Part shown: piece by piece, positions 47,568 to 60,000 of the stretch
How positions within the stretch are numbered: position 1 is the first letter of the stretch
How the letters are laid out: each line of letters begins with the position of its first letter
DNA from: Drosophila persimilis
Lineage: Eukaryota; Arthropoda; Insecta; Diptera; Drosophilidae
Assembly (NCBI RefSeq): GCF_003286085.1
Contig: NW_020825294.1
Coordinates: 7,564,001 to 7,628,000 of the forward strand
Length of the DNA: 64,000 bases
Direction of reading: 5' to 3'
Program-made: the position numbers and the translations under genes
Notes under the pieces: generated by a model
The model's database searches: none
Seen by the model: only the letters and a program-made list of their open reading frames with translations
Told to the model about the DNA's origin: nothing

Positions 47568-49354
47568 TGGCAAACAAGATAGAAATTCTAGCCTCAGAGG
47601 CTATTAATAAGACATATCATACCATATGGTTTTATAATAAAGAAACTCAATATCCCTGTAGTTTTTTTGGGTTCTCCAAAGGATCCAATAAACAATAAAC
47701 TGATTACCGGGTATCCCATAGTCCAAATATCACACTTAACGTTGCTGCTTTATTTTTCCAGCATCCCATGGAGGTGTGTAGGTGTGGAATAGGACTCGAC
47801 TGGGTCGGGGTTATAAATTTACTTGAATAGTTATAGTAGTGATTTCTCTCCCCCTGCCCCAGTGGCACAGCTGATGAGAATTGCCGAGCTGCCTGTACGG
47901 CTTCAAATGCAACTTACTTTCCATTGTTGTTTTCGCAATTGCTGTTGCTGAGTATGTACAAAAGTTGTTCTGAATTTATTATGAGTGCTGTAGTTGCTGC
48001 TGCATAAATTATTGTTTTTCATTTATAAAACTGCTCCTAGCCCTCCTCAAGTACAATTGACATATGCTCGCCCCACCATGAAACCCTCCATGAAGCTGTT
48101 TTTGTGCCCCTTGATATAATTTGAGCCTGTTGTTCTTTAAGCGTAAAGCTTTACTATTTTTCTTCAAGAGTAAATGTTCGTTTGCGTTCATTTCCGTTTC
48201 AATTTGAACTTAATTGAAACTCATGTGTCAGTTTTCAGGGGAAATCTAATCTATTGTACAGATTTCTGCAGTAAGCAGACGAACTCTTGCTGCATTATAC
48301 ATTGTACATGCATATAGACAGCTACTTCCATATAAAGGAAAAGTTTCTGGATGAAGGAAGAGGAGCAACCTGGAAAATTGTTAACCCTCTTGCGATTCCC
48401 TGACTCTTACTTGCAATTTGCATAAACCAAACAGTAAGAAATTGTAGTGCTGGCATCAAGCCCCCAGTTGATGGAGTTGCTCCAATCAATTACAAGTTAA
48501 TTACTTTCCGAGAGACCACCGCAGAAGTGGATGCAGTAGCCAAAGAGATTTTCTCATTTCCGTTGGGAATATTAAACACTTTTTTTAATGGAAAACGTTC
48601 GACTAAAACGAAAGACAAGACATTTTTCAATCAAAACCAGTTTAGTCTGAGTCTTTCATAGTACAAAAAGTACAGTCAGATGCTTACCTGTCAGCTTTAA
48701 AGCTGCAAAATTCGAATGTCAGGTTGGCAGCACCACTACTACGGGTGGGCGAATGCGGACGACGGAAATTCTCAGCGTCGGTTGGAATCCCGTCATGGAA
48801 TGTAGGTATTTTTATCTTAAACATAGTTCGCTTCGAATACTTAATGAGTAGGTCTTCTCATCTGCTCATTTATTCATCATCATTCGTTCAACAAAACAAC
48901 ATGATTCTGTGAGTGGTTTTACGTTTCACCTTTCAAAGCAGGACTCAACTTTTGTCCAACTTTTTTTGTTTACAGGAGTGAGAAACTGTTTTTCATTAAG
49001 CAAAACCAAAAAGGGGCAACGGCAAACAAATGAATAACACAATTAGCAGTGGGAATGAAAATGAAGTAAGAAAAGTAAGCCAAATTAAAAATTGAAGTGT
49101 GCAACAAAGGAACCCACAGCAACAGAAACAGAATGGGAGGCCGACTCGAGTAGACCACAAAAAAGAGGCGTCTCCCGTTTTGTAGGGCGCCAGCACATAT
49201 AAAATTCCCTCACAATGTTACCCCACGGCACGATACACACAGTGCAAATAATAATTTGCATGTTAAGCTGCGCCGAAAATAAAGTGCAAACGAACTTGCA
49301 GTTGGCATAAAATAGTCATAAACGGAATCCACTCAGCCTTCTGGGGCCTGCTCC

Positions 49355-49381
49355 ATTCTCCATTCTCGATTCTCGATTCTG
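49355..49381. repeat. Short tandem ATTCT(CC/CG) repeat
   Basis: Four consecutive heptamer-like units starting ATTCT. Simple repeat. Confidence 0.6.
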
Positions 49382-50794
49382 CCACTGCCTGTAGCTGCTG
49401 CATGGTGCTTCCGGATACCGCCGGCCATGGTGGAGGCAACAAAGTATCGCATCGGTAATTTCATTTTCTATTTGCATACATACACACACCAGCACACACA
49501 GCTGCACACTCACTCACACAGATACTGATTGAGGCACAGGCATACGCATGCACAAATTAAAAATGCATTAAAGTCAAATTGCAGTGCAGCAAACGGGCAT
49601 ACATATATGGTACCTACTCGTATGGACAGTGTGTGTCAGGGATGTAAGTACCGCTTTCTCATATTCATGAGAAAATATCAGTAACACAGTGTCGAGCTTG
49701 CATTAACCTATTTCTATATATCAAATATCGTATTATTTAAAAAATACTAGCATTTATAGATACTTCATCTTCAAATTGTACATTTTTTCTTTCACCAGAA
49801 AGGTTTTAAAGGTTTGAGTGAATATAGATTCTGCTTTATAACTAATTGCGGAATTCATTAATTTCAATATACCAACTCCACTGCCTTACAATTCTGAAAC
49901 GCACTGCCAAATGCCATTAAGTTGCATGTCAAAAAGTTTTTACAGCTCTTTTGATATATTTACGTACATTTAGGGGAAGCCTACGACTTGTATCTTGAGA
50001 GTGACATCCATTAACAGAGGCATCATCTGGGTGGTTGGGACCATGGTCGTAACTTGCCTGGTTGTTATTTTTTCATTAATATTCATTTAAAAGCTTAGCA
50101 GTCGTTGGATGATGATAAATCCGTGGAGTGGCTTTTTGGGCAAGACCCCTAGAATACAATATTTATTTTACCACATTTACGGATTTCTACAGAAATTTCT
50201 TTATCAAAATAATTAAACATGAAGTGTTATCAAACACGTTAAACTAATTTAAAAATTTGTTGAATATTTTTTATTTGAAAACCATTAACGTTGTTTTCCT
50301 GTCTTCGAGCTTCATATTTATACGTATCCATCTACAAGTACTCCACCATTCCCGCAGTTTCCAAATCGCTCGGTTATCCATTCCATATACTAGCATATCT
50401 CCCATCAAAGCTCAGAAAGTGAAGTGAAAAGTGAAACAGGCAGACAAAAACAGACACAAATTAATTTCAGCTGTCAACGGCTAGATAGAACATTTTCGGT
50501 GACTAGGCCAGGAACTCGGAGGGGCACCTGTTTAAGTTGTAGTCCTTGACGTGGTGGAAATTATCAACTCATTTGTCAGTCGTCGCACCAAAGTGGAAAA
50601 TGAATTGCGCGGCCTTGTGCTTGTGAGTTGATTATTCTGTTGTGGTTTCGAGTGTGTGTGTCAGAAGACCACTTAAAGTTATAACTAGGCTGGGGTGCCT
50701 TTGCCGTGGAATTGCCAACATTGCCACAAAGTCACGCACAACGGGCAACAAGACGTGTTTGTTGGCCCTTTTATCGTATCGTAGCCGGAGTCTG

Positions 50795-50814
50795 GTTTGT
50801 TTGTTTGTTTGTTT
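50795..50814. repeat. (GTTT)5 microsatellite
   Basis: Five uninterrupted GTTT tetranucleotides. Confidence 0.85.
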
Positions 50815-51240
50815 GCTCTACGCGGCCCTTGTTTGACACAAGCCATTTGTCAACTCATTATTGGCCCTGCCTGCCGCTGCTACAGCCGCGAAGGTACTGC
50901 TAATTGAAAACGTGTTTCAAGGTTAATTCTCTTGAAGTTTTCCCTTTTTTTTTGCGGGGAATCACAACCCTGACTGAAGCAATGAGAGCATTGCTCTATT
51001 GTCCTCGTTCTGTTAGTTGCAATATTTAAGCCGCATTGCGCTTCTGTTAGAATGAACAATTTCTTAGGAGTATTCAGCATTTCAATTCATTGAAGTTAAT
51101 ATATTATAAATTACTATTGTAGTATTTAATGGGCATTAATCATGACAAGAATTCCCTTAGGTACCCAGAACTGAATCTGATATCGACATAGTCCCCCAAG
51201 GCAAGAGTTTTAAAAACAACTATCCGTTGAATTATTTTTA

Positions 51241-51474
51241 ATGGATTTTATTCGGAGGTTTATTCTTCGTTTCTTTTTTTGCAACCCGGCTTTTTCAGCT
51301 GATGGTTTCTTTTTTTGCCTTCACTTGAAAACAATGTATATAAAGGGTGCCATTTCATTTAAAATGCAATCCACAATCGCCAAGAATGACCCAACCAAAG
51401 TTCAGAGCCAACTAAGCCGAACCTTGACGACGAACTGTTGTTCTCCCCGAGTCCTAAAATCTGTGCACACATAA
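51241..51474 (+). other. Candidate 77-codon ORF overlapping a TATA-like site
   Basis: ATG at 51241 (TTTTAATGG) opens 77 codons to TAA at 51472-51474. The N-terminus is basic then hydrophobic (MDFIRRFILRFFFCNPAF), like a weak signal peptide. Inside it, TATATAAAG at 51337-51345 is a good TATA box. It is followed by ATG at 51364 (TTAAAATGC) opening the last 36 codons (MQSTIAKNDPTKVQSQLSR...). The TATA-to-ATG distance is too short for a normal leader. Both interpretations are weak. Confidence 0.15.
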
Positions 51475-51664
51475 AACTCGAGCAAACACAGCTTGAGATT
51501 CTTTATTTTTGGGCTATAAAACTTCCAGTCGAAATAAAAGGGTCAACATTGTGATTTTATGTACGGAGACGAGCCCTGGAAGCCGTTTCCGTTTCTTTCT
51601 GCACTTGCCTTTCCGGACGGATGAGGGCTTTTGGCCAACGAACTACATCTTACTTAGCGCAGAG

Positions 51665-51682
51665 ACACACACACACACACAC
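51665..51682. repeat. (AC)9 microsatellite
   Basis: Nine uninterrupted AC units; a diffuse GTGTGAGTG-rich tract follows at 51713-51757. Confidence 0.85.
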
Positions 51683-52528
51683 AGTGAAGTGTAACATGAT
51701 ATGTTGACATGAGTGGGTGTGTATCTGTGTGAGTGTGAGTTCATGTGTGGGTGAGTGCGTAATTCAATAGCAATCCCAAGTATTTGAAGTTCTTTGGTGC
51801 GTAAAGATGCTGGGCCAACACTCCCTACACACAGCCCAGCCCTTCGTCTGCATCCATCTTTCAACCTCGCTCTTAGTGTCAGTCATGGTGGATTAAGCAA
51901 TTGAAATTGGATTAGACATAGACCACCCCGCACTGCCGCTCGCCCTCTGTCAAACAACTTCAATTTGCATGTGCTGGTAATCCCGGTATCTGAGCCATCC
52001 CACTGACAAGTATTTTCCAAGGATTATACAGCTGTTAACCCCACTCTGTGGCCGCACTGCAACTACATCACTTTGGATGCACGGTTAGGTAAATACTCGC
52101 TCTTCACACGCTCTTTGGCAGCTGGAAAATAAATTAATGCTGCCTCTTAAGTTCAATTCTTTAAATAATGCAACAGCATTCATCGATTTGTCTTCAGAGG
52201 GATGACTCCAGGTGGACGTTACTCCAAGATGTTGACAAAGTTAGGAAAGTAAGTCAAAATTTGTGCACTTTGCTTTAGCCTTGGGCACTCCGTACCTTAC
52301 TGAAAACTGAAACCATTCCCAGCCCCTTGAACGCGTTTAAAAAGTTCTGGAACAAAAACATTTAACTTTTCAACCTAAAAAAGTAAAAGTACGAAAACTT
52401 TTCGAAACTGCATTTGCTGGCTATCATCAGCCCACGTATCGATAGCCACAAGAGAGCAAACATTATCGCAGACAAAGACAAAGATTGGAGCTGATTGAGG
52501 TCCCTGTATTCCCTTCTTGAGAAAACAG
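51683..52528. other. 5' flank of the orphan-type gene, non-coding
   Basis: Non-coding sequence upstream of the 52660 gene. No open frame of interest. CCACGTATCGATAGCC near 52432-52447 contains ATCGAT, a DREF-like core often found near Drosophila promoters. Confidence 0.4.
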
Positions 52529-52572
52529 TTATAATAGGACTTTACTCGGGCAAAGAAAGGGAAATTTCAATG
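52529..52572 (+). promoter_or_regulatory. Possible core promoter of the 52660 gene
   Basis: TTATAATA at 52529-52536 and a TCAATG initiator-like site at 52567-52572 precede the gene by about 90-130 bases. Their spacing (about 40) is longer than the usual 30, so the pairing is uncertain. An upstream ATG (52570) is closed after three codons by TAG. Confidence 0.25.
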
Positions 52573-52659
52573 GGAACTTAGTAGTTTAGAAATTTAGACA
52601 GGAACCGAAAACACATTTCGAAACCTCCACATTTTTTGGAATCTACAAAATTATAGATA

Positions 52660-53553
52660 ATGTGCGCCTGCTGCCATAGTAGCTGTTATGGCTGCTGCTT
52701 TCCTCCCCGCTGCAGGGATACCAAGTTGATAGTTATCAGCAAGCACCGCATCTGCACTCCCAAGAAGAAAGAAAAATGTAATTGTCATCGGCATCGTTGC
52801 CTCCTGGTGGCACTGGCGTACCTCTTCCGCTGCTCCCATGTCTCCATGCTGTCCATGCTCTGGCGAATGGCGTGCAACGCGGGCCAGCCACTGAGAGGAT
52901 TCTCGCGAGACGCGGCCTGGAGTGTGATGCAGGGGGTGAGGGCGCCATTTACCGAAGTGAATGACCAAGAGATCTACGACAGTTTCTACGATCGCTGCGG
53001 AATGACCATCGATCCATTTGACCCGGACAACACCTACAAGCTGCTGCGCCTGATGTTCATCAACACGGCCCTAGGCCCGGATCAGCGGATGGGTCTCATG
53101 CGCATGCTGGAAAAGCTGAATGAGTGCTCCTTCCGGCAGGTCAATCTGGACCTGCTTCTGCAAACGCTCGCCTCCATCAGCATTGACGAATTCGTCTACA
53201 GCCTCATCCATCAGCACAAGCTAAACGCCGGCAATGCCAAGCTATCCAAGGATCTGTCGCAGCTCTACGAACGCGTGGGCACCACCAATAAGAACGCCAT
53301 CATACGAAACCGCAATCGCCGTGACAGAGGGAAGGTCGACGTGGCTATGGGTGTCGACCCTGTGAAGGGGGCATCCGACATGTCTCGCAACACCATAGTA
53401 TACTGCATCCCTGGCTCAAGGGATACCAGCGCTGAACAATCGCCTTCAAATCCCAGTGGCTGCCTGCGGTACGCCCCAAGGGGGAAGGACAAGCGGCGGA
53501 AAAATAACAGCAACGGACGAATGCTAAGTGGCCGCACGGGCACAGATCCATAA
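52660..53553 (+). CDS. Intronless orphan-type gene, 297 codons, function unknown
   Basis: This is the strongest coding signal in the window: 297 codons with GC-biased third positions, quite unlike the AT-rich flanks. The start is the first ATG after an in-frame TAG at 52654-52656; the stop is TAA at 53551-53553. The N-terminus is cysteine-rich (CACCHSSCYGCC at 2-13, and CNCHRHRC at 40-47), followed by a hydrophobic stretch (about 48-68) that could be a membrane anchor or buried helix. The middle (about 96-207) looks helical, with YDSFYDRCGMTIDPFDP at 106-122 and LLRLMFINTALGPDQRMG at 128-145. The C-terminal third is polar and basic, with RNRNRRDR (216-223) and KDKRRK (276-281), possible nuclear or nucleic-acid contacts. 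I recognise no family. A shorter protein starting at Met63, Met66 or Met70 is possible. The lack of introns would suit a retrogene or a lineage-specific gene. Confidence 0.85.
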   Translation: MCACCHSSCYGCCFPPRCRDTKLIVISKHRICTPKKKEKCNCHRHRCLLVALAYLFRCSHVSMLSMLWRMACNAGQPLRGFSRDAAWSVMQGVRAPFTEVNDQEIYDSFYDRCGMTIDPFDPDNTYKLLRLMFINTALGPDQRMGLMRMLEKLNECSFRQVNLDLLLQTLASISIDEFVYSLIHQHKLNAGNAKLSKDLSQLYERVGTTNKNAIIRNRNRRDRGKVDVAMGVDPVKGASDMSRNTIVYCIPGSRDTSAEQSPSNPSGCLRYAPRGKDKRRKNNSNGRMLSGRTGTDP

Positions 53554-53768
53554 TTTTGTATAATCCATAATCGTATATATAAAAATGGAGTGCAAAATTT
53601 ATGTGATTTGGCTCAAATTTTGTTTCAGTGTTGGAAAACCCACCGGGATAGAGGGTACGAATGAGAGCATATGTACGTTCACTAGAGCGAGCAAATTCAG
53701 CACAAATACTTTCCATCATATACCACACTCATCCACAACTTTGCAGTCTACAGATTTTATAGAGTCTG

Positions 53769-54011
53769 CTAATTGGTGTACTGCCTGTACACCTTAAGGG
53801 CTAACTTACACCTGAAACACACAGAATTTCATTAATTTAAAAGTCGGCCAGGCGTTGCACATATCCCACACTGCAACAGATGGCCGGTCAGAGCCAGAGC
53901 ATATTTTATAAATAAGTAAAATGAATTCTCTCCAAACATTTAAACTTACCAAACATCAGCAGCAGCAGCAGCAGCAAAAGGCAAAAGGCAAAGGCGGCCA
54001 CCGCTGGACAT
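53769..54011 (-). other. Candidate two-exon micro-gene, convergent with the orphan gene
   Basis: On the minus strand ATG at 54011-54009 opens 20 codons plus two bases (MSSGGRLCLLPFAAAAAADV; the Ala run is the CAG microsatellite). It ends at a perfect donor TTTG/GTAAGTTT (53950/53949). A 137-base AT-rich intron follows, with a TTAAT branch-like site and the acceptor TGTGTGTTTCAG ending at 53813. Splicing preserves the frame and adds WCKLALKVYRQYTN before TAG at 53771-53769. The 34-residue product has a signal-like N-terminus. It would lie in the 3' region of the 52660 gene on the opposite strand. The splice signals are good; the ORF is too short to judge by composition. Confidence 0.28.
53957..53976. 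repeat. (CAG)6 microsatellite
   Basis: Six CAG units plus CA, followed by a short AAAGGC tandem. On the minus strand it encodes the Ala run of the candidate micro-gene. Confidence 0.85.
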
Positions 54012-54017
54012 AATAAA
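54012..54017 (+). terminator. Possible poly(A) signal of the 52660 gene
   Basis: This is the first exact AATAAA downstream of the stop at 53553, giving a 3' UTR of about 460 bases. Earlier near-matches (ATATAAA near 53576, AATAAG near 53911) could be used instead. Confidence 0.3.
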
Positions 54018-57000
54018 ATTGTGTAGAAATATAAAATTTAAGCTACTACTTAAAACTTTTGCCTTTTGCATGAAAACTTTTTCCGGCACAAAATTCCGAA
54101 TGACCTCAAAAATTCTTGGCCAAGACCGATATATATGTGTGTGGGTCCTTTCTGCTTGAGCGTTAAGTTCTGCTGACCCAACGGCAAAGTTGGAGGGCGG
54201 GCTCAATGAAATTTTCAAATTGATTTCGTTAATTTGTTGTGGGAACTTTTTCTCGTGGCCCAGACATTAATTTCGCATTTAAATACGAATTTCTCCAGCT
54301 TCAACCCAAGCACGGGTGCTATTTTCCCAAACATCTAACACAAACCGCTGTCATAAACATTTTTCACAGCCAAAAGGAGACAAACAAAGGCCAGACGAGA
54401 GCATTGCCAGACATTTGACAACGCCGCTGAACAAACAAAGATATCAGTTGCCATGGGATATTGCGGGGACTGAGATACGCTAGGGGGTCATTTACCATAC
54501 TGGCACTCCCCCACATACCCATCAACCAGATGAGTTCTCATTTGTACGTATGGCATACTTCTAGGTGTCACCCAGCATATGAGGCTGGGTAATTAAAGCA
54601 ATGCAATGTGAAATTTTGAATGGTTTCCCTGTACATCTCTACAGCTCCTGCCTTTTATTTATATTATATATGGCTGTTGTGCTAGTTCCACACAAGCGAA
54701 CCACCGGCAAACATGTTCTGTTGGAACATCGAGCATGTTCGATGGTAGCTTGCTCTAACAGAATACACAAGAAATTTCCCGCTATTATTATATTTTGGGA
54801 GCTCTGTTCGCTGTTAGGGCTTCGGAGCCTTTAAACAGCTTTTAATATGTCCCCCGAAGAGGGTCCGCACTTCAGTTCGTCGTGGATTCTGTGAGAGTGC
54901 GGTTTAGGGAGCGGATATATCAGAACGGTTTTGTTAAGTTAAATATTTGAATCGGCAATTGATGTAGCAATATTTAAGAATACGTTTTAGAAAAACAAAT
55001 TAAATATTACCAACAAAATTTTAAAAATTTACGAAAAATTCACTAAAGGAATAATAATGATTTAACATCATCCAAAAGTGAGAATTAAATGTTATGTGAC
55101 CCAAAACATCAATGAGGAATGATCTCAAAATCGAAATTATTGAAGTCTCTATCAGTTCCCTCCATTATCTTAATGGAAAGTGAGTTTGAAATCCTAATTC
55201 TCCGCACAACAATTGATGTATGCAAAGAATACCACACCCAAAGCCCTGCCCGTGCGGATTTCTATTTGTATTTATTGAATATCGAATACAGCTGTCAGCG
55301 GCAGCAGCGGAGCTGAGTTTGGCGATTTCTTAACAAAAAATCAATATATATGAATTTCAATTGCTGAAAATGTTCCTCAACTGGCATAAATAAGTAGTAT
55401 CGCATATGGTTCCGCCCGACTTACTGCGCCAGTAAGTATGCAACGTTCGATTAACTTGTAATTTCCGAATTCCCACACACTCTCCCAAATGAGGAAGATG
55501 TTTCTTTCTTTATACACTTTGCAGAGGGTATTGCAATAATATTGCAACGAATATAAGTCCGATGTGTAACTATTTATTTATTTTTTCTATGGCCTTTCCC
55601 GCAAAGTCGAACCTATCCCAAGACAATTTTGTATAAAGACTTCCATTCTAAATAGGAAGCTGTTTTTTAGGAATCGAACAATAGGAATCAGTAAATGTTT
55701 TGTTTTAAGTCTGATAACTTTATAATAACTTTGCAATATTATCGTCAATACAATGCCACTTTCGGCCCTTTGCAGAATGTTTAAACATAAATATATTATT
55801 GTACACTCATTCACTCATGTAACAAAACCGATCTCTAAAGAAATCACATAAAGTAGACAAGTTATGACTGTACGGGTGTAAACAGAGATCTGTAACCCAT
55901 AAATACGACAACAAAACACAAGTGGAGAAAAGACTTAACAAATGCGGTCCTAAAATAAAACTAATGTAAGCATGTACTCAAATAGACAACCTCAGTAAAG
56001 TGTATCCTCTGCGTACGAGGTCGTAGGTAGGTCCAACGATAATTATAGACTACCAAATTGTACCTCCTACCTCAAAAGTCTAGACTTTTCTTTTAAGGTC
56101 TTAACAACGATTTCGTTTATTGTATCTGAAAGAGTGTCTACGCAATCGGTTAACCAATCATCTTGTTTTTGGTTGAAATTCACGCGATAAAAGAACCCAA
56201 AAATTTCCAATCGACAAACAAAAGCAGTGCACCCTATCTGGGAAACCAGCTCTCCTGCTGTGCCTCTCGAAAACGATGCATAATTTATGACTTTCTGTCG
56301 ACTTTCCACGTAGCCGTTACCGTTAACCGGTAATGTCGATAATGTTGGGTGCCTCATTGCCTCCGATTGCCAATATGTGCCCGATACTTGTTCGCCGCGT
56401 CACTACAGGCTTTTTCGTATATATCCCTGAGCGTTTATTTGCAGTTTTCGGTGTTGTTGCTCGACCGTATTAAATCTTTTTCCTGTTGTTGCGATTGCCG
56501 TTGGCTTATAGTGTCCACTTCCGCTCGCAAAATGAAGCTCGGACATTGGATCTCATTTACTTATGGCTGTTAAACAATAATTCATTTTCAATTAATGCAA
56601 TGAATTAAGTTGAGTTGAGTGCGAGTACTTCTTTGTTTGTGTCCAGGATTGTGTCACATTTGAGTACATGTACAAATGTCCCACGGAAAGTAATTAATTG
56701 ATTAAACTCAGTTAAGTTCGACTACCAACTGGAGGAGTCTCGGATACAAAAGATACAGCCCAAATAAAACCATCATCAGTTTTTCAAGTTTCATTTGATA
56801 CCTTGGATTAATTTTGATACCATTTTAGTAGACGATGGATCTTCTCCCTATAAAAATCACTGAAACTCATACGATCAAAAACAAATATAATAATCCTTCT
56901 ACCCCCAATGCTCAATCTATTCCATGGATTGCCTACCCTCAATAACCCTCAAAAAAGATGTGCCCCAGCGAAAACTAATTTCCATATGCCAAAGCCATCT

Positions 57001-60000
57001 GCACCGATCCCAGATGCATTTGCATAAACACATCCGCCAGAGCGGAAAAACCCATCATCAATTTGACAATTGTCTTGGCAATGCAGTTGGCAAATTTCTG
57101 GCCAAAGAGATTGATGATGATGCCAAAATACTTTCAGACTTTGAGCCGATTTTCTAGACTTTTTTTACGGCTGCCATAAAAAGTGACGGATAAGAAATTT
57201 GCATGGCTTGGGCTTGGGTTTCATTGCGGTTGCCTGGTCGTGGGCCTGGTCGATGCGGTGATTCTAATAAATTATCTGATACAACAACAATTTAAAAGTC
57301 ATTAAATAAATTTTGTTGTCGCTGGCATTGTATTAATTTCGAGAGGACTCACTTTCATGGGTGGGTGGGATGCTGGAGGAAGCGGACATCTCGCTCACAC
57401 AATTTAGAGCTGACCCAAATGCATTTTTTTATGGTCTAGAATCGAAAGTCAAAGTAATTTAATTTCGGTTTCTCTTTTGCGCCACTTTTATAGCACACGC
57501 AGAGCCATGGCGTTGACAGTTTTCTTGGCGCTTTTTTATTTCATTTTTCCACTTTTTTACCCTATATTTGTGGTCTGAAAAGGTATACTGTAGTTCTGAA
57601 TGTGTATGTAACAGGCAGAAAGAATAGGTATGCTTTTATGTGATGGCGGATAATCATTACAAGGCAGAATAAGGAAGGCATGTTCCCAGGTGATCCTCTT
57701 TCGATAAGGACCTGTCGTCCGTGTGCCCAGTAATAAAAACTGAGAATGGAACCTAGAGTTTTATAGAAGCATATCATTTTGGAAGCTCATGTAAATCCTC
57801 AATAGGATCTAAACAGCAAGTATCTCTTTGTCGAGTCACTTCACCACAACTTTTGCGTTTTTGTGCAATTCTGTTGTACTTTTAAGCTGTTTCTAGTACA
57901 AATCGTCAGCCAGGCAGAAAAGTTGACAGCCATGCTGGAAAATGTACCATAGATGGGTCGGTGTCCTCCTGCGAGGGTCCAGAGCTTAGGGGCCAGAAAA
58001 AAATCGAGTGAAAAGTGCTTTTTTAACTTTGCCTTCATTAAAACCTTACAAATGGCGGCAAGTTAACAAGCCCAGAGACAATTTCAATGTAATTTGAAAG
58101 GCACTTTTATTAGCGCACTTTCCCCCAGTTCAAATCGCAGACAAAAGCGTAAAAAATGCTAATTAAATCTAATGTAAATGCTGATTGTCCAACGCAGCAG
58201 GAGGAAAATCTACTGAAAGTGAGGAAAATTACACAAAAGTTGTATTTAATTTGAGCACTTTGACAGTGCAAAGAGTTGAAATGATGGAATAAATTGCTTC
58301 GCTGGAAGAAAGGCTGATAACTTTGCATTATTTCATTTCTTTTGTATACATTTTTAGTGTCCCAAGCAGGTTACTTAGTACAAGTTTACTGGAGTCCATG
58401 GCTTGAAGATTAAACATTTGAATGAAAAATCATTTCCCTAGAATTTCCCTTAACTCTTTCATCTTTGACACACAGTACGTGGCTTTTTCAAACGTTGCCC
58501 CGTCAAATAATTCTAACTCATAAATGTCTGTCATATCGGATACACAATCAACAGGTCAACAAACATTAGTCTCTTGCTATCCTATACCTTCAAACATTTT
58601 TCCCTCATGTATAGCCATCCCAATGAAAAGGAATATAACACTACTCCTAAAAACATTTCATTTACATCGGATTTATCCTACAACAGAAAATCCAGAAAAA
58701 TAATACATATGAACCATCTCTCGACACAAAAACAAACCGATCTTTAGATTTCTTATCAGTTTCCGTTTCCACATCTCCTAACATCAAATAATGCCCAAAT
58801 AAATCCGTTTTCATAAGTAAATATATAAATATCCCACACATCATTTACTGGATAAAACTTACGACCCTCCGCCAAATGCAATAAAGTGATAAATATGAAA
58901 AATCAATGATTTTGTTGTAAATATCTTTAGATAGTGGAAGAACCGCGCCAATAAATAACTGCAGAGTAGAATAAAAAGCAAAAATATAATTGATTTTAAA
59001 TCCGATGGGGGAAAAAGAGGGGAAAACAGCTGCAGAAAACACAAATGCGAGCAAAGTGAAAGCAAACAAACTGCAAGCCGATAAAATCAAATGCTAATGG
59101 AAAACGGGAAAAACAATCAAATCCATTCGAATTGGAGGAATTGAAATTATAAATTTGAATAAATTTAACTTTATAGTAGAACCTAAAGTATCTGATTAAC
59201 AAACGAGAACTTTAATCACAGAAAATGTGGAAATATTTTAAATTAAAGAGCAGGAAGGAGATTTTTTGGATTTCCAGTTACAATGACTCCAGTTTCCGTA
59301 TTTAATACTAATCAGAAAATATTAGAAAAGAATCATAATTTTCCTGTAGCATACTAATCAACTAAAACGCAACAAAAAAATATATCAAAAGCTATATTGA
59401 AAGTGAGAGCTATGTAGGCAAAGAAAATATTATTTAAGCTTTAATCAAGCTGAAGGTGATAGAATTTTAAAGAAATTCTTCCAACCCGATTTGCGGTCCC
59501 CGTTTTGTTGGAACAACGCTTAGCCAAGAACAACGGAAATTCGTAGCCACTTTGCTGTTTGCTGGTTTTTGTTGTTTGTTTGTTGGCTACATTTTTCCAA
59601 CTTCTGCCCCTACCACAGCTTCCTTTGTTGCCAGTGTTGCTGCTGCTTGTTGACAACAGCGACAACGACAGCGACATCAGTTTATTTTTTATCAGCTTTA
59701 TGCTAATAGATTTGAGGACACTTGCAGCAGCTGCTGCCTGTACCCAACCCACTGTCGACCGGGACTTGTTTGGAATGTAGCCAAAGTTCGGATTGGTCTT
59801 AAAATATGCAAAGCATTCGAGAGTTTCACAACCAAGCTGAAAATATTTTAGATTATTGAAGATGATTATTAACAGTGGTTAAAATTCCATTCACTCAATC
59901 GCATGCCATGGCACACTGTGACCAATTGAAACCTTTTGTGGTGGACTAACACAGCAGGCTGCCATCTGCAACTGCATCTGTATCTCTCTAATTCTACTAT

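Larger units (their letters stand above)
40912..50794. other. Long non-coding stretch
   Basis: No gene with good support. Possible small ORFs at 41414-41737 and 47157-47567 are listed separately. The 171-codon frame at 43741-44256 has no in-frame ATG and overlaps a 149-codon frame on the other strand, so I treat it as chance. 44.9-45.2 and 49.7-50.3 kb are AT-rich. A four-fold ATTCT(CC/CG) tandem lies at 49355-49381. Confidence 0.5.
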
